A stretch of 64,000 nt of DNA, from positions 104,657-168,656 of the forward strand of contig NZ_FKBS01000007.1 in assembly GCF_900078315.1 (NCBI RefSeq). Reading direction: 5' to 3'. The notes beneath the pieces were generated by a model, which worked only from the letters and a program-made list of their open reading frames with translations, was not told the origin of the DNA and did no database searches. The position numbers were made by a program, and so were the translations under genes. Of the stretch, positions 47,707 to 57,130 are shown piece after piece. Source of the stretch: Bordetella ansorpii (GTDB taxonomy: Bacteria; Pseudomonadota; Gammaproteobacteria; Burkholderiales; Burkholderiaceae_B). How positions within the stretch are numbered: position 1 is the first letter of the stretch; each line of letters begins with the position of its first letter.

Positions 47707-48582
47707 ATGAGATCGACCACCGAAAAACGGCGGCTGTTGCGCGACAAACTGCATTCCGGCGAGTTCCTGTCCGCGCCGGGCATCTACGACATGATCTCGG
47801 CGCGCATGGCCGACAGCATGGGCTTCGAGGCCCTGTACATGACGGGCTTCGGCACCGTGGCCTCGTACCTGGGCGAGCCCGACGCGGGCCTGGCCAGCTA
47901 CAGCGACATGGTCAACCGCGTGGGCGCCTTCTGCCGCGCCACGCAGGCGCCGGTGATCTGCGATGGCGACACGGGGTATGGCGGGTTGCTGAACGTGGCG
48001 CACACCGTGCGCGGCTACGAGGCCGCGGGCGCCGCGGCCATCCAGCTGGAAGACCAGGAGTTTCCCAAGAAGTGCGGCCACACGCCCGGGCGGCGGGTGA
48101 TCCCGGCGGCCGAGATGGTGCGCAAGCTTGCGGTGGCGGTCGAGGCGCGCGGCGACAGCGGCATGCTGATCGTGGCGCGCACCGATGCCTTGTCCGGCCT
48201 GGGCGTGGACGAGGCCATCGAGCGCGGCCACCGCTATGCCGAGGCGGGCGCCGACGTGCTGTTCATCGAATCGCCCGAGAACGTCGAGCAGTTGCAGCGT
48301 ATCGGCGCGAGCTTCGACAAGCCCCTGCTGGTCAACGTGGTCGAGGGCGGCCGCACGCCGCAGCTCAGCGCGCAGCAGTACCGCGAACTGGGCTTCGCCT
48401 TGGCGATCTACCCGGCGGCGGGCTTCCTGGCGGCGGCGCAGGCCTTGCGGCAGGCCTATGCGGGCGTGGCGCAAGGGCGCGGCACGCTGGACATGCAGGA
48501 CGCGCTGTATCCGTTTTCGGAGATGTGCGAACTGATGGGATTTCCCGCCGTGTGGGAATTCGATCGGCGGCATGCGGACTGA
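47707..48582 (+). CDS. Isocitrate lyase/PEP mutase-family enzyme, copy 1
   Basis: A 291-residue TIM-barrel lyase. GDTGYGG holds the metal-binding Asp, LEDQEFPKKCGH carries the catalytic Cys (KKCGH), and VARTDAL follows. The Cys and Gly-His match C-C lyases (2-methylisocitrate lyase, 2,3-dimethylmalate lyase, oxaloacetate or petal-death-type lyases) rather than PEP mutase. It probably cleaves a substituted malate to pyruvate or glyoxylate plus an acid. AGAGGAGACCC precedes the start. It forms a run with a second such gene. Confidence 0.9.
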   Translation: MRSTTEKRRLLRDKLHSGEFLSAPGIYDMISARMADSMGFEALYMTGFGTVASYLGEPDAGLASYSDMVNRVGAFCRATQAPVICDGDTGYGGLLNVAHTVRGYEAAGAAAIQLEDQEFPKKCGHTPGRRVIPAAEMVRKLAVAVEARGDSGMLIVARTDALSGLGVDEAIERGHRYAEAGADVLFIESPENVEQLQRIGASFDKPLLVNVVEGGRTPQLSAQQYRELGFALAIYPAAGFLAAAQALRQAYAGVAQGRGTLDMQDALYPFSEMCELMGFPAVWEFDRRHAD

Positions 48583-48682
48583 GGCCGGCAACACCGCGTC
48601 TGCCTGAAAACGGGGGCGCCTGCGCGGTCCGCGCGATGCGCCGCGCGCCAGCGCGATCCCCCTTCTTCGAAAGGAGTTTCTC

Positions 48683-49561
48683 TTGACCCGCAATCAACGC
48701 TTCCGGTCCCTGTTCCGCCCGGGATCCCCCTTCGTCTGCATGGGCGCCTTCGACGCCATCAGCGCCAGGCTGGCCGAAGCCGCCGGCGCGCAGGCGCTGT
48801 TCGTCAGCGGCTTCGTGGCCTGCGGCATCGAGGCCGGCGAGCCCGACATGGGCGCGCTCTCGCAACGCGACATGTTCGAGCACATCCGCCGCGTGTGCCG
48901 CGCCACCACGCTGCCCGTGTTCGCCGATGCCGACACCGGCTACGGCGGCATGCTGGACGTGCAGCGCACCATCCGGCTGTGGGAAGAGGCCGGGGCCTCG
49001 TGCCTGCACCTGGAAGACCAGGCCCTGCCCAAGAAATGCGGCCACTTCGCCGGCAAGCAACTGGTCAGCCGGCAGGACATGGTGCAGAAACTGCGCGCCA
49101 TGGCCGATGCGCGTCAGGACCCGGACTTCTTCATCGTGGGCCGCACCGACGCCATCGCCGTGAACGGCCTGGACGATGCGATCACGCGGCTGATCGACTA
49201 TGCCGAGGCGGGCGCCGATGGCCTGTATGCCGATGCGGTCGAAAGCGTGGACCAGATGCGCGAACTGAGCCGCCGCCTGAAGCCGCTGGGCAAGCCCCTG
49301 CTGTTCAACATGGTCACGTCGGGCAAGAGCCCCGCGCTGTCGCTCAAGGAGGTCGGCGAACTGGGCTTCGATTTCACGCTGTGCCCGGTCGAGCCGCTGC
49401 TGGCCATGCACAAGGCCGTGAAGGACATGATGGAGACGTTCTACCGCGAAGGCGCCGACACGCGCGCCATCGCGCATCTGTTGACGCCGTTCGAGGACTA
49501 CAACCGCTTCGTCGGATTGGACGAGGCCGTGGCCCGCGAGCGGCGCTATACCCAGGCCTGA
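48683..49561 (+). CDS. Isocitrate lyase/PEP mutase-family enzyme, copy 2
   Basis: A 292-residue paralogue of the preceding enzyme, with DADTGYGG, LEDQALPKKCGH and VGRTDAI. The start is TTG at 48683, chosen because AAGGAG stands 7 bp upstream and the family N-terminus (RFRSLFRPGSPFVCMGAFDAIS) follows. The two copies differ widely outside the active site, so they may act on two related substrates or form a hetero-oligomer. It is followed 85 bp later by a Bug receptor gene. Confidence 0.9.
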   Translation: MTRNQRFRSLFRPGSPFVCMGAFDAISARLAEAAGAQALFVSGFVACGIEAGEPDMGALSQRDMFEHIRRVCRATTLPVFADADTGYGGMLDVQRTIRLWEEAGASCLHLEDQALPKKCGHFAGKQLVSRQDMVQKLRAMADARQDPDFFIVGRTDAIAVNGLDDAITRLIDYAEAGADGLYADAVESVDQMRELSRRLKPLGKPLLFNMVTSGKSPALSLKEVGELGFDFTLCPVEPLLAMHKAVKDMMETFYREGADTRAIAHLLTPFEDYNRFVGLDEAVARERRYTQA

Positions 49562-49646
49562 ACACAGGCCGGTCCGGCGGGCCCGGCTACGGGGCCGCCT
49601 ACAACGACAAACCCTCGCAACGACGAGACCACGGTAGGAGACAAGC

Positions 49647-50621
49647 ATGAACAGACGACTGACCGGCCTGTGCTGCGCCGCCTTGCTGGCGCTGGCGGGC
49701 AACGCCGCGACCGCGCAGGACAAATGGCCCGATCGCGCGATCCGCGTGATCATTCCTTCCACGCCCGGTGGCGGCACCGATTTCATCGGCCGCACGCTCA
49801 GCCAGAAGATCGGCGAGGCCACGCAATGGAACCTGGTCCCCGAGAACCGGCCCGGCGCTTCGGGCACGCTGGGCCTGGCCGAAACCAGCCATGCGCGGCC
49901 CGACGGCTATGACATCGTCATCGGCCAGACCGCGAACGTGTCGCTGGCGCCGTGGATGATGAAGCTGAGCTTCGATCCCGCCCGCGACCTGAAGCCGATC
50001 GCCTGGGCGGTGGACGCGCCGACCGTGCTGCTGGTCAATGCGAGCTCGCCGTACAAGACCTGGCAGGATCTGGTGAAGGACGCGGCGAAGAAGCCGGGGC
50101 AGGGCATGACCTACGGCACCTCGGGCACCGGCAGCGTGGCGCAGGTGGCGGGCGAATTGTTGCAGGAGGCCAGCGGCTTCAAGCTGCTGCACGTGCCGTA
50201 CAAGGGCTCGGCGCCGGCCATCGCCGACCTGATGGGCGGGCACCTGGACATGGCGGGAACCTCGGTCACTTCGGCGCTGTCGCTGGTGCAGAGCGGCAAG
50301 GTGCGGGCGCTGGCGGTCACGTCCCTGAAGCGCAGCACCGCGCTGCCGGACGTGCCGACGCTGGACGAGCTGGGCTACAAGGGCTTCAACATCGTCGAGT
50401 GGTATGGCGTGTTCGGGCCGGCCAAGCTGCCGGAAGCGGTGGCCGACCGCATCAATGCCGAGGTGAACAAGGCGCTGAAGCGTGACGACGTCCGGAAAGC
50501 CATCATCACGCAAGGCCAGGAGCCGCGCGCGGAAAGCCGCGCGGCGTTCGCCAGCATGGTGGATGCCGACATCAAGCGCTCGAAAGAGGTGATCGCCAAG
50601 AGCGGCATCAAGGCGCAGTGA
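49647..50621 (+). CDS. Bug-family tripartite tricarboxylate transporter substrate-binding protein
   Basis: A 324-residue periplasmic receptor with signal peptide (1-23, ending ATAQ) and Bug signatures WPDRAIRVIIPSTPGGGTDFIGR, NRPGASGTLG, YGTSGTGSVAQVAGELL and VPYKGSAPAIADLMGG. Bug proteins are greatly expanded in Bordetella and relatives and bind carboxylates or small polar solutes. The membrane subunits TctA/TctB are not here, as usual for orphan Bug genes. Location after two carboxylate lyases suggests that it captures their substrate. Confidence 0.93.
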   Translation: MNRRLTGLCCAALLALAGNAATAQDKWPDRAIRVIIPSTPGGGTDFIGRTLSQKIGEATQWNLVPENRPGASGTLGLAETSHARPDGYDIVIGQTANVSLAPWMMKLSFDPARDLKPIAWAVDAPTVLLVNASSPYKTWQDLVKDAAKKPGQGMTYGTSGTGSVAQVAGELLQEASGFKLLHVPYKGSAPAIADLMGGHLDMAGTSVTSALSLVQSGKVRALAVTSLKRSTALPDVPTLDELGYKGFNIVEWYGVFGPAKLPEAVADRINAEVNKALKRDDVRKAIITQGQEPRAESRAAFASMVDADIKRSKEVIAKSGIKAQ

Positions 50622-50634
50622 ACCGGCGGTGCCG

Positions 50635-51588
50635 TCAGAACTGCGGCAGCGATGCCGGATCGTGTCGGCGCAACTGCTTCTTGGCATCCTCGAAGCCCGG
50701 CAGGATGTTGCCGACCTCGGCCCAGAAATCGTTGCTGTGGTTCATCTCGCGCAGGTGCGCCAGCTCGTGCGCGATGACGTAGTCGATGATGGCGGGCGCG
50801 AAGTGGATCAGGCGCCAGTTCAGCATGATCTTGCCGTCGCTGGTGCACGAGCCCCAGCGCGTGGCCGCGGACGACAGGCGCCAGCGGCTGATGGTCAGGC
50901 CGGTGGCCTGCAGGAAATGGCCCAGCCGCGCGCCGAACCAGTCGCTGGCGCGCTGCTGCAGCCAGGCCTGGGCGGCGTCGCGCACGCGGGTCTGGTCGGC
51001 GTCGGGCGGCAACGGCAGCCACAGCACGGCGCCGTCCTGCGGAGCCGCGGCGTCGCCTTCCAGGCCGGCCTGGCGCCGGTCGGCGCCCAGGCGCAGCATG
51101 ATGCGGCGGCCCAGGTAGGGCAGTTCGCCGCCCTCCTGCCAGCGCGTGTGGGACATGGCCAGCTGCTGCTTGCGGGCATGCCAGTCGCGCAGCTTGGACA
51201 GGATCCAACGCGCCTTCTCGCGCACCGCGTCGTCCACTTGCAGCAACGTCACCCAGTTGGGCGCCGTGACGCGCAGGCCATCCTCGGCGATCACGAAGCC
51301 GATGGTGCGGCGGCGCGAGCGCAGCAGCACGAAACCGATGGGCTGCTGGGGCGTGACGACCTCGCGCCAGCGCGCGCCGTCAGGCAGCGGATCGGGGCGC
51401 GGCGTGGGAACCAGCGTGGTGGTGACGGGGGGAGGAGAAGGCGGGGGCACCAGGCCCGGCGCATGCCGTTGGGCAGGCGTCGGGGGAAACGTGACGGACA
51501 GCGAGACCGGCGGCGTTCCGTCGTCGGCTCGAGGCTCGCTGGGCGGCCCGAAGTCGAACGACAGTTCGAGCTGATCAATCTTTGCCAT
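50635..51588 (-). CDS. YgjP-like zinc metallopeptidase (DUF45/M48-related)
   Basis: A 317-residue protein. An N-terminal Pro-rich, likely disordered region (about 1-80) is followed by a YgjP domain: RSRRRTIGFVI, PYLGRRIMLRLG, ATRWGSCTSDGKIMLNWRLI, and the zinc site HELAHLREMNHS (HExxH plus a downstream His). The family is linked to SprT-type peptidases and the UTP-hydrolysing/metallopeptidase proteins WLM; the biological substrate is unclear. It overlaps plsC by 14 nt and ends the glyQ-led run. Confidence 0.9.
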   Translation of the reverse strand: MAKIDQLELSFDFGPPSEPRADDGTPPVSLSVTFPPTPAQRHAPGLVPPPSPPPVTTTLVPTPRPDPLPDGARWREVVTPQQPIGFVLLRSRRRTIGFVIAEDGLRVTAPNWVTLLQVDDAVREKARWILSKLRDWHARKQQLAMSHTRWQEGGELPYLGRRIMLRLGADRRQAGLEGDAAAPQDGAVLWLPLPPDADQTRVRDAAQAWLQQRASDWFGARLGHFLQATGLTISRWRLSSAATRWGSCTSDGKIMLNWRLIHFAPAIIDYVIAHELAHLREMNHSNDFWAEVGNILPGFEDAKKQLRRHDPASLPQF

Positions 51589-52303
51589 ATCTCTCGGGGT
51601 TCAGGACTCGCATCTCCGCGTCGATCCAGGCTTGCACCCTGGTATTGAGGGCTTCGGCGGAGAGGCCCTTCGATTCTATCGCGGGTCCGATGGAAACCGT
51701 GATCAGGCCCGGCCGCTTGACGAACGCATTGCGGCGCCAGCATTCGCCGGCATTGAGCGCGATGGGAATGACAGGCGCGCCGGTGACGGTGGCCAGCCGC
51801 GCGCCGCCCGTCTTGAAGCGGGCCGTCTGCCCAGGCGGCACGCGCGTGCCCTCGGGAAACAGCAGCGGCCAACGGCCTTCGTCCAGGCGCACCTGGCCCA
51901 GGCGGGCCACTTCGTCGAAGGCGTCGCGGCCGCGCGAGCGGTCGATGGGGATCATGCGCAGCAGCGCCAGGCCCCAGCCGAAGAACGGCACGCGGTGCAG
52001 TTCCTTCTTGTAGACGAAGCAGACCTGGCGCGGCATGTGCGCGGGAAAGAACAGCGTTTCCCAGGCCGACTGGTGCTTGGACAGCAGGATGGCCGGGCCG
52101 TCGGGCAGGTTGTGCGCGCCCTTGACCTGCCAGCGCAGGCCGCAGATGACGCGCGCCCCCCAGATGGCCAGGCGCGGCCAGCCGACGGTGAGCCTGTAGC
52201 GCAGGTGCAGCGGCAGCGGCGCCCACAGGATGCAGGCGAACGCGTAGGGGATCACCGTGACCGACAGGAACAGGGCGTAGAGAAAGGAACGAAGCCAGGC
52301 CAT
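51575..52303 (-). CDS. plsC: 1-acyl-sn-glycerol-3-phosphate acyltransferase
   Basis: A 242-residue membrane-bound acyltransferase: N-terminal hydrophobic anchor (about 5-28), motif I SKHQSAWET (H-x4-E variant of H-x4-D, usual in this proteobacterial group), motif III FPEGTR, and VIPIALNAG. It adds the second acyl chain to make phosphatidic acid. Head-to-tail with gmhB, 36 bp apart, and overlapping the YgjP gene; a lysophospholipid acyltransferase of other specificity is possible since genomes often have several. Confidence 0.9.
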   Translation of the reverse strand: MAWLRSFLYALFLSVTVIPYAFACILWAPLPLHLRYRLTVGWPRLAIWGARVICGLRWQVKGAHNLPDGPAILLSKHQSAWETLFFPAHMPRQVCFVYKKELHRVPFFGWGLALLRMIPIDRSRGRDAFDEVARLGQVRLDEGRWPLLFPEGTRVPPGQTARFKTGGARLATVTGAPVIPIALNAGECWRRNAFVKRPGLITVSIGPAIESKGLSAEALNTRVQAWIDAEMRVLNPERYGKD

Positions 52304-52339
52304 GTCTTCAGGCGGTGATGAGTGAGGGGGGATGCATCG

Positions 52340-52879
52340 TCAGGCGTCTTTGAGCAGTATGTCCGCGAAGGCCGCCAAGTCGTCGCACACCTGCGTGCCG
52401 GGCGGCAGTTCGCCCTTGGCCTGCGTCTTCTGGCCGTTGCCCGTCAGCGCCAGCCACGGGTCGCAGCCGGCGGTGGATGCCGCCTGCAGATCCCGCAGCG
52501 AATCGCCCAGCGCGGGCACGCCGGCCAGGTCGACGTCGTAGCGGCGCGCGATGTCGTAGTACATGCCGGGCAGCGGCTTGCGGCACGAGCAGCCGTCGCT
52601 GGGACCGTGCGGGCACAGGAAGATGGCGTCGACCTGGCCGCCGGCCTGCGCCACTTCGTGGTGCAGCTTGGCGTGGATGGCGTTGAGCGCGGCCATGTCG
52701 AACAGGCCGCGCGCCAGGCCGGACTGGTTGGTGGCGACCACCACGGTCCAATCGGCCTGCGTCAGCCGGGCGATGGCGTGCACGCTGCCCGGCAGCGCGA
52801 TCCATTCGTCCGGCGATTTGACGAACGCGTCGCTGTCCTGGTTGATCACGCCGTCGCGATCGAGAATGACGAGCTTCAC
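52340..52879 (-). CDS. gmhB: D-glycero-beta-D-manno-heptose 1,7-bisphosphate 7-phosphatase
   Basis: A 179-residue HAD phosphatase: LDRDGVIN with D7 and D9, VVATNQSGLARG, and a zinc-binding insert C89-x-H91-x5-C97-x-C99 (CPHGPSDGCSC) specific to GmhB. It removes the 7-phosphate during ADP-heptose synthesis for LPS inner core. The start is GTG at 52879, overlapping the glyS stop as GTGA. The coupling of glycyl-tRNA synthetase with gmhB and plsC is familiar in Betaproteobacteria. Confidence 0.94.
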   Translation of the reverse strand: MKLVILDRDGVINQDSDAFVKSPDEWIALPGSVHAIARLTQADWTVVVATNQSGLARGLFDMAALNAIHAKLHHEVAQAGGQVDAIFLCPHGPSDGCSCRKPLPGMYYDIARRYDVDLAGVPALGDSLRDLQAASTAGCDPWLALTGNGQKTQAKGELPPGTQVCDDLAAFADILLKDA

Positions 52880-55014
52880 TGTGCCAGCCTGGAAATGTCA
52901 GCCACGCGGTTCATCAGGCCGTGCAACTGGGCCAGCAGGGCCAGCCGGTTGGCGCGCACAGCGGGGTCTTCCGCCATGACCATGACGTCGGCGAAGAAGG
53001 CATCGACCGGTTCGCGAACCTGGGCCAGGGTGCGCAGGCTGCCGGCGAAGTCGCCGGCCGCGGCCTGGGCTTCGGCCTCGGGACGCAGGCGCGCCACGGC
53101 GTCGGCCAGCGATTGCTCGGCGGGTTCGACCAGGCGGGCCAGGTCGACCTGGCCGATCTCGCCTTCGGCCTTCTTCAGCAGGTTGCCGATGCGCTTGTTG
53201 GCGGCGGCCAGGCTGGCGGCCTCGGGCATGCCTGCGAAGGCGGCCACGGCGCGCACGCGCTCGGCCACCTGGTGCAGCGGCGGCGTCAGGGCGATGACGG
53301 CCTCGACGGCATTGCGGTCGGCGTCGGCGATCAACTGGTTGCGATAGCGTTCGTAGATGAACGTGCGCACTTCGGCGATGGTCTCGGCGGGGATCTTGCC
53401 GGCGGGGAAGGCGCCTGCGGCCAGTTCGAGCAGGCCGTCCAGCGACAGCGGACCGTCGGCGTCGATCTTCAGCCAGCCGCCCGCGGCCAGTTGCTCGAAG
53501 GCGCTGATCAGGCCCAGCGCCGCGCGGCGCAGCCCGAAGGGATCGCGTTCGCCCGTGGGCGCCAGGCCGATGGCCCAGATGCCCACCAGGGTTTCGGCGC
53601 GCTCGGCAATGAACAGCACGGCGGCGGTCAGGGTCTCGCGGGTGACGGGGGCATCGAAACGGTTGCGGTATTGCCCGCGCAGCGCCTCGACCACATCGGC
53701 GGCTTCGCCATCGCCGGCCGCATAGTACGCGCCCATGACGCCTTGCAGCTCGGGGAACTCGCCCACCATGTTGGTGCCCAGGTCGGCCTTGGCCAGCTCG
53801 GCGGCGCGGTCGGCGGCGGTGGCGTCGGCGCCCAGCGCCTGCGCCACGCCGCGCGCAATGGCGCGCACGCGTTCCACGCGTTCCAGCTGGGTGCCCAGCT
53901 TGTTGTGATAGACGATGCTGCCCAGTTGCGCCACGCGCGAGGCCAGGGTGGTCTTGCGGTCGGTCTGGAAGAAGAACTGCGCATCGGCCAGGCGCGGACG
54001 CACCACGCGCTGGTTGCCTTCCACGATGTTGACCGGGTCGGCCACGTCCATGTTGCTGACGATCAGGAAGCGGTGCGTGAGCTTGCCCGAAGCCGGATCG
54101 AACAGCGGGAAGTACTTCTGGTTCAGGCGCATGGTCAGGATCAGGCATTCCTGCGGCACTTGCAGGAACTGTTCCTCGAACTCGCCCACGTATACGGTGG
54201 GGTGCTCGACCAGCGCGGTCACTTCGTCCAGCAGGGCGGCCACTTCGGGGTCGTCGCCCAGCGTGGCGCCCAGTCGGGCGGCGTGTTCGTTCAACTGGCG
54301 CGAGATCTCGTCGCGGCGGCCCTCGAACGAGGCGATCACGCGGCCGCGCCCGGCCAGCGTATTCACGTAGGCATCGGCGTCGGCGATGTCCACGGCGCCG
54401 CTGCTCATGAAGCGGTGGCCCATGGTGTAGCGGCCGGCGGTCAGGCCCAGCGTGCGCACGGGCACGATGTCGCCGCCATGCAAGGCGATCAGGCCGTGAG
54501 CGGGGCGCACGAACTTCACGCTGGTGACGCCGTCATCCAGCTGATAGCGCATCACCTTCGGAATGGGCAGGCCGTCGATGGCCGTGTCCAGGGCTTCCTG
54601 CAGGCCATCGGCCAGGGCCAGGCCGGGCGCGGTGCCGCGCGCGACGAGGTAGTCCTGCTTGCCGTCGGATTCGCGTTCCAGCGTGGACAGGTCGATGTTT
54701 TCCAGGCCCTTGGCGGCCAGCTTTTTCACCAGCGCGGGCGTGGCGGCGCCGTCGGCGGCCAGGCCGACCTTCACGGGCATCAGCTTTTCGGCATAGGCCT
54801 GGTCGGGGGCTTGCGACAGCACGGCCGACAGGCGCACGGCCAGGCGGCGGGGCGTGGCATAGGCCTCGACCAGGCTGCCGTCGGCCAGCAGGCCGTGCCT
54901 GGCCAGCGTGGCGCGGATGCCTTCGGCGTAGGCCTGGCCCAGCTTCTGCAGGGCCTTGGGCGGCAGTTCTTCGGTCAGCAGTTCGACCAGCAGGGGGCGG
55001 ACGGTAATCGTCAT
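52876..55014 (-). CDS. glyS: Glycyl-tRNA synthetase beta subunit
   Basis: A 712-residue beta chain of the alpha2beta2 bacterial glycyl-tRNA synthetase. It opens with [15 protein letters not shown] and contains [45 protein letters not shown] and [18 protein letters not shown] C-terminal text that forms the anticodon-binding DALR region. Its start overlaps the glyQ stop as ATGA. It is essential, so the locus is stable core DNA. Confidence 0.97.
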   Translation of the reverse strand: MTITVRPLLVELLTEELPPKALQKLGQAYAEGIRATLARHGLLADGSLVEAYATPRRLAVRLSAVLSQAPDQAYAEKLMPVKVGLAADGAATPALVKKLAAKGLENIDLSTLERESDGKQDYLVARGTAPGLALADGLQEALDTAIDGLPIPKVMRYQLDDGVTSVKFVRPAHGLIALHGGDIVPVRTLGLTAGRYTMGHRFMSSGAVDIADADAYVNTLAGRGRVIASFEGRRDEISRQLNEHAARLGATLGDDPEVAALLDEVTALVEHPTVYVGEFEEQFLQVPQECLILTMRLNQKYFPLFDPASGKLTHRFLIVSNMDVADPVNIVEGNQRVVRPRLADAQFFFQTDRKTTLASRVAQLGSIVYHNKLGTQLERVERVRAIARGVAQALGADATAADRAAELAKADLGTNMVGEFPELQGVMGAYYAAGDGEAADVVEALRGQYRNRFDAPVTRETLTAAVLFIAERAETLVGIWAIGLAPTGERDPFGLRRAALGLISAFEQLAAGGWLKIDADGPLSLDGLLELAAGAFPAGKIPAETIAEVRTFIYERYRNQLIADADRNAVEAVIALTPPLHQVAERVRAVAAFAGMPEAASLAAANKRIGNLLKKAEGEIGQVDLARLVEPAEQSLADAVARLRPEAEAQAAAGDFAGSLRTLAQVREPVDAFFADVMVMAEDPAVRANRLALLAQLHGLMNRVADISRLAQ

Positions 55015-55988
55015 TGTGCTGCCCCCTTGGCGCTTTGCGCCGTCGCCCCGAGGGGGAGCTCGCCCTTGGGGCGGCCCGGCGGGCTCGCCGCAGCTTCCAC
55101 CGGGCGCTTCAGCATGGGGAAGCCCAGGCGTTCGCGCGAGTCATAGTAGGCCTGCGCGACGCTGCGCGACAGGTTGCGGATGCGGCCGATGTAGGCGGCG
55201 CGCTCGGTGACGCTGATGGCGCCGCGCGCGTCCAGCATGTTGAACGTGTGGGCGGCCTTCAGCGCGGCCTCGTAGGCGGGCAGCGCCAGCGGCACGTCCA
55301 TCAGGCGCTTCGCCTCGGCTTCGTAGTCGTTGAAATGGGCGAACAGCATGTCGGCCGAAGAATGCTCGAAGTTGTAGGTGGACTGCTCGACTTCGTTCTG
55401 GTGGAACACGTCGCGGTACAGCACGCGGTTGCCGCCGGCGCCTTCGGTCCAGACCAGGTCATAGACGCTTTTCACGTCCTGCAGGTACATGGCCAGGCGC
55501 TCGAGGCCGTAGGTGATCTCGCCGGTGGTCGGCGTGCAATCCAGGCCGCCCACCTGCTGGAAATACGTGAACTGCGTGACCTCCATGCCGTTCAACCAGA
55601 CCTCCCAGCCCAGGCCCCAGGCGCCCAGCGTGGGGTTTTCCCAGTCGTCCTCGACGAAGCGGATGTCGTGCTGGGTCGGGTCGATGCCCAGGGCCTTCAG
55701 CGAGCCGATGTACAGCTCGAGGATTTCCGGGGGGGCGGGTTTCAGCACCACCTGATATTGGTAGTAGTGCTGCAGGCGGTTCGGGTTCTCGCCATAGCGG
55801 CCGTCCTTGGGGCGGCGCGAGGGCTGCACGTAAGCGGCGCGCCACGGCTCCGGTCCGATCGCGCGCAGGAACGTGGCGGTGTGCGACGTACCGGCGCCGA
55901 CTTCCATGTCGTACGGCTGCAGCAGGGCGCAGCCTTGCTTGTCCCAGTATTCCTGGAGCGTAAGGATGATTTGCTGAAAGGTGAGCAT
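55011..55988 (-). CDS. glyQ: Glycyl-tRNA synthetase alpha subunit
   Basis: A 325-residue catalytic alpha chain: [89 protein letters not shown] and [16 protein letters not shown], all family hallmarks. E. coli GlyQ has 303 residues; the surplus here is a C-terminal tail rich in Gly, Pro, Lys and Ala ([20 protein letters not shown]) that comes from a structured GC-rich repeat-like element. The start at 55988 was chosen to match the family N-terminus. Confidence 0.97.
   Translation of the reverse strand: MLTFQQIILTLQEYWDKQGCALLQPYDMEVGAGTSHTATFLRAIGPEPWRAAYVQPSRRPKDGRYGENPNRLQHYYQYQVVLKPAPPEILELYIGSLKALGIDPTQHDIRFVEDDWENPTLGAWGLGWEVWLNGMEVTQFTYFQQVGGLDCTPTTGEITYGLERLAMYLQDVKSVYDLVWTEGAGGNRVLYRDVFHQNEVEQSTYNFEHSSADMLFAHFNDYEAEAKRLMDVPLALPAYEAALKAAHTFNMLDARGAISVTERAAYIGRIRNLSRSVAQAYYDSRERLGFPMLKRPVEAAASPPGRPKGELPLGATAQSAKGAAQ
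55018..55085. repeat. REP-like structured element translated as GlyQ tail
   Basis: The sequence holds nested inverted repeats: GGCGC-TTT-GCGCC inside a CCCCCT/AGGGGG pair, followed by a GGGCGGCCCGG block. I know very similar text as a dispersed intergenic repeat in Bordetella/Achromobacter genomes. Here it is in frame with glyQ and ends at the glyS start. Confidence 0.6.
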
Positions 55989-56237
55989 AGAGGCTTCTAG
56001 GCGGCCGCCCGGCGGGGCCGAACGCGTGTCGGCGGCCCGGCATGGGCATGGGAAACCGGGCATTTTAACTGGGTGTGGGGGAAATGCTTGCGACCGGCGG
56101 GACATGGCTTGGCGTGCTTCCTCTGTCACTCCCCCTCGCTTCAGGGCTGCATGGATAAAGGACACTTCGTCACTGCGGCTTCAGTTGGAAACGCATCGTG
56201 GGCGAATTGCCGCTCAGCAACGTCGCCATTGTTTTGT

Positions 56238-56252
56238 ACATATATTGTATGT
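56238..56252 (+). promoter_or_regulatory. Palindrome in the AT-rich brnTA promoter
   Basis: ACATA-TATTG-TATGT forms an inverted repeat 10 bp before the BrnT start, within the most AT-rich 40 bp of this part of the window. BrnA-type antitoxins repress their own promoter, so this is a likely operator. Confidence 0.5.
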
Positions 56253-56261
56253 ATTATCTTC

Positions 56262-56528
56262 ATGAACATTGTCTTCGACCCGGTCAAAAGCGTCGATAAC
56301 CAGATCAAGCATGGTATTTCGCTGGCCGCCGCGCAAAACCGGGAATGGGACTGCGCCTTGGCGGCGCTGGACGACCGGCGCCCTTATGGCGAAGACCGGA
56401 TGATTGCCATCGACTATATCGGGGATCGTTTGTACGTCGTGGTGTATGTGGATCGCGACGATTGCCGCCGGGTCATCAGCCTGCGCAAGGCCAATGCCAG
56501 AGAGGTAAAACAATATGCCGAAGCTTAA
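56262..56528 (+). CDS. brnT: BrnT-family ribonuclease toxin
   Basis: An 88-residue RelE-fold toxin. It opens with IVFDPVKSVDNQIKHGISL, the typical BrnT start with KHG, and contains YGEDRMIAIDYIGDRLYVVVYVDRDDCRRVISLRKANAREVKQY, matching the strand order and the C-terminal catalytic RxISxRKA region. BrnT cleaves RNA to arrest growth until bound by BrnA. The start at 56262 gives the family length. Its end overlaps the brnA start by 14 nt. Confidence 0.92.
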   Translation: MNIVFDPVKSVDNQIKHGISLAAAQNREWDCALAALDDRRPYGEDRMIAIDYIGDRLYVVVYVDRDDCRRVISLRKANAREVKQYAEA

Positions 56529-56934
56529 ATCGGGGCACGTTTCCCCCACCGTCGCGGAGAACGCCGCGATCAATGCGGCGATCCGCCATGATCCTGATAC
56601 TCGCGAGATGACGGCCCGGGATTTCGCGCGCGCGCGGCTTGGCGCGACATTTCCGCCGAGCGACGGCAAGACGCGCATCACGATGTGGGTGGACAGCGAC
56701 GTCCTCGACGCCTTCAAGGAATTGGCTGGAAAAGGCGGGAAGGGGTATCAGACGCTGATAAACGAAACCCTGCGCGATGTCGTGAGCGGCTTGGCGTCGG
56801 GTCGCGATACTCAAGGCAATCCCGCTTCCGCCAAGCTCGGCTTCGATGAAGAAAGGTTGCGCCAGGTGTTGCGCGAAGAGCTCGCCCGGCAACGCGAAGC
56901 CTTCATCCGGCAGATTCACGATCCGCGGGAGTGA
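56515..56934 (+). CDS. brnA: BrnA-family antitoxin
   Basis: A 139-residue antitoxin with a flexible N-terminal toxin-binding part (LKSGHVSPTVAENAAIN..., with ARDFARARL) and a ribbon-helix-helix DNA-binding segment (RITMWVDSDVLDAFKELAGKGGKGYQTLINETLRDVV). The C-terminal 40 residues are charged and helical, longer than in many BrnA proteins. It neutralises BrnT and represses the operon. The toxin-first order with overlap is the standard BrnTA arrangement. Both genes look intact. Confidence 0.92.
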   Translation: MPKLKSGHVSPTVAENAAINAAIRHDPDTREMTARDFARARLGATFPPSDGKTRITMWVDSDVLDAFKELAGKGGKGYQTLINETLRDVVSGLASGRDTQGNPASAKLGFDEERLRQVLREELARQREAFIRQIHDPRE

Positions 56935-57130
56935 AAAGCCGGATGAGGCCCCGCCAGCGCCCCCGCAACGCCCAGGATCCGGCTTGCGGGTGGCGCTCAT
57001 CGAGCGGGTGGGTTCAGGGGCAGGTCCGCAGTGCCCGCCCGCACAGTCGTATCATTCCCCCTTGCCGCAGTCTTATACATAACCGCGGACCGTCCCCAAC
57101 CCCACGGTCCGCCCACAGAGGAGCAGCAGC

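Noticed and set aside
52921..55146. 741-codon open frame antisense to glyS
   Set aside because: No recognisable domain; glyS motifs are complete on the minus strand.
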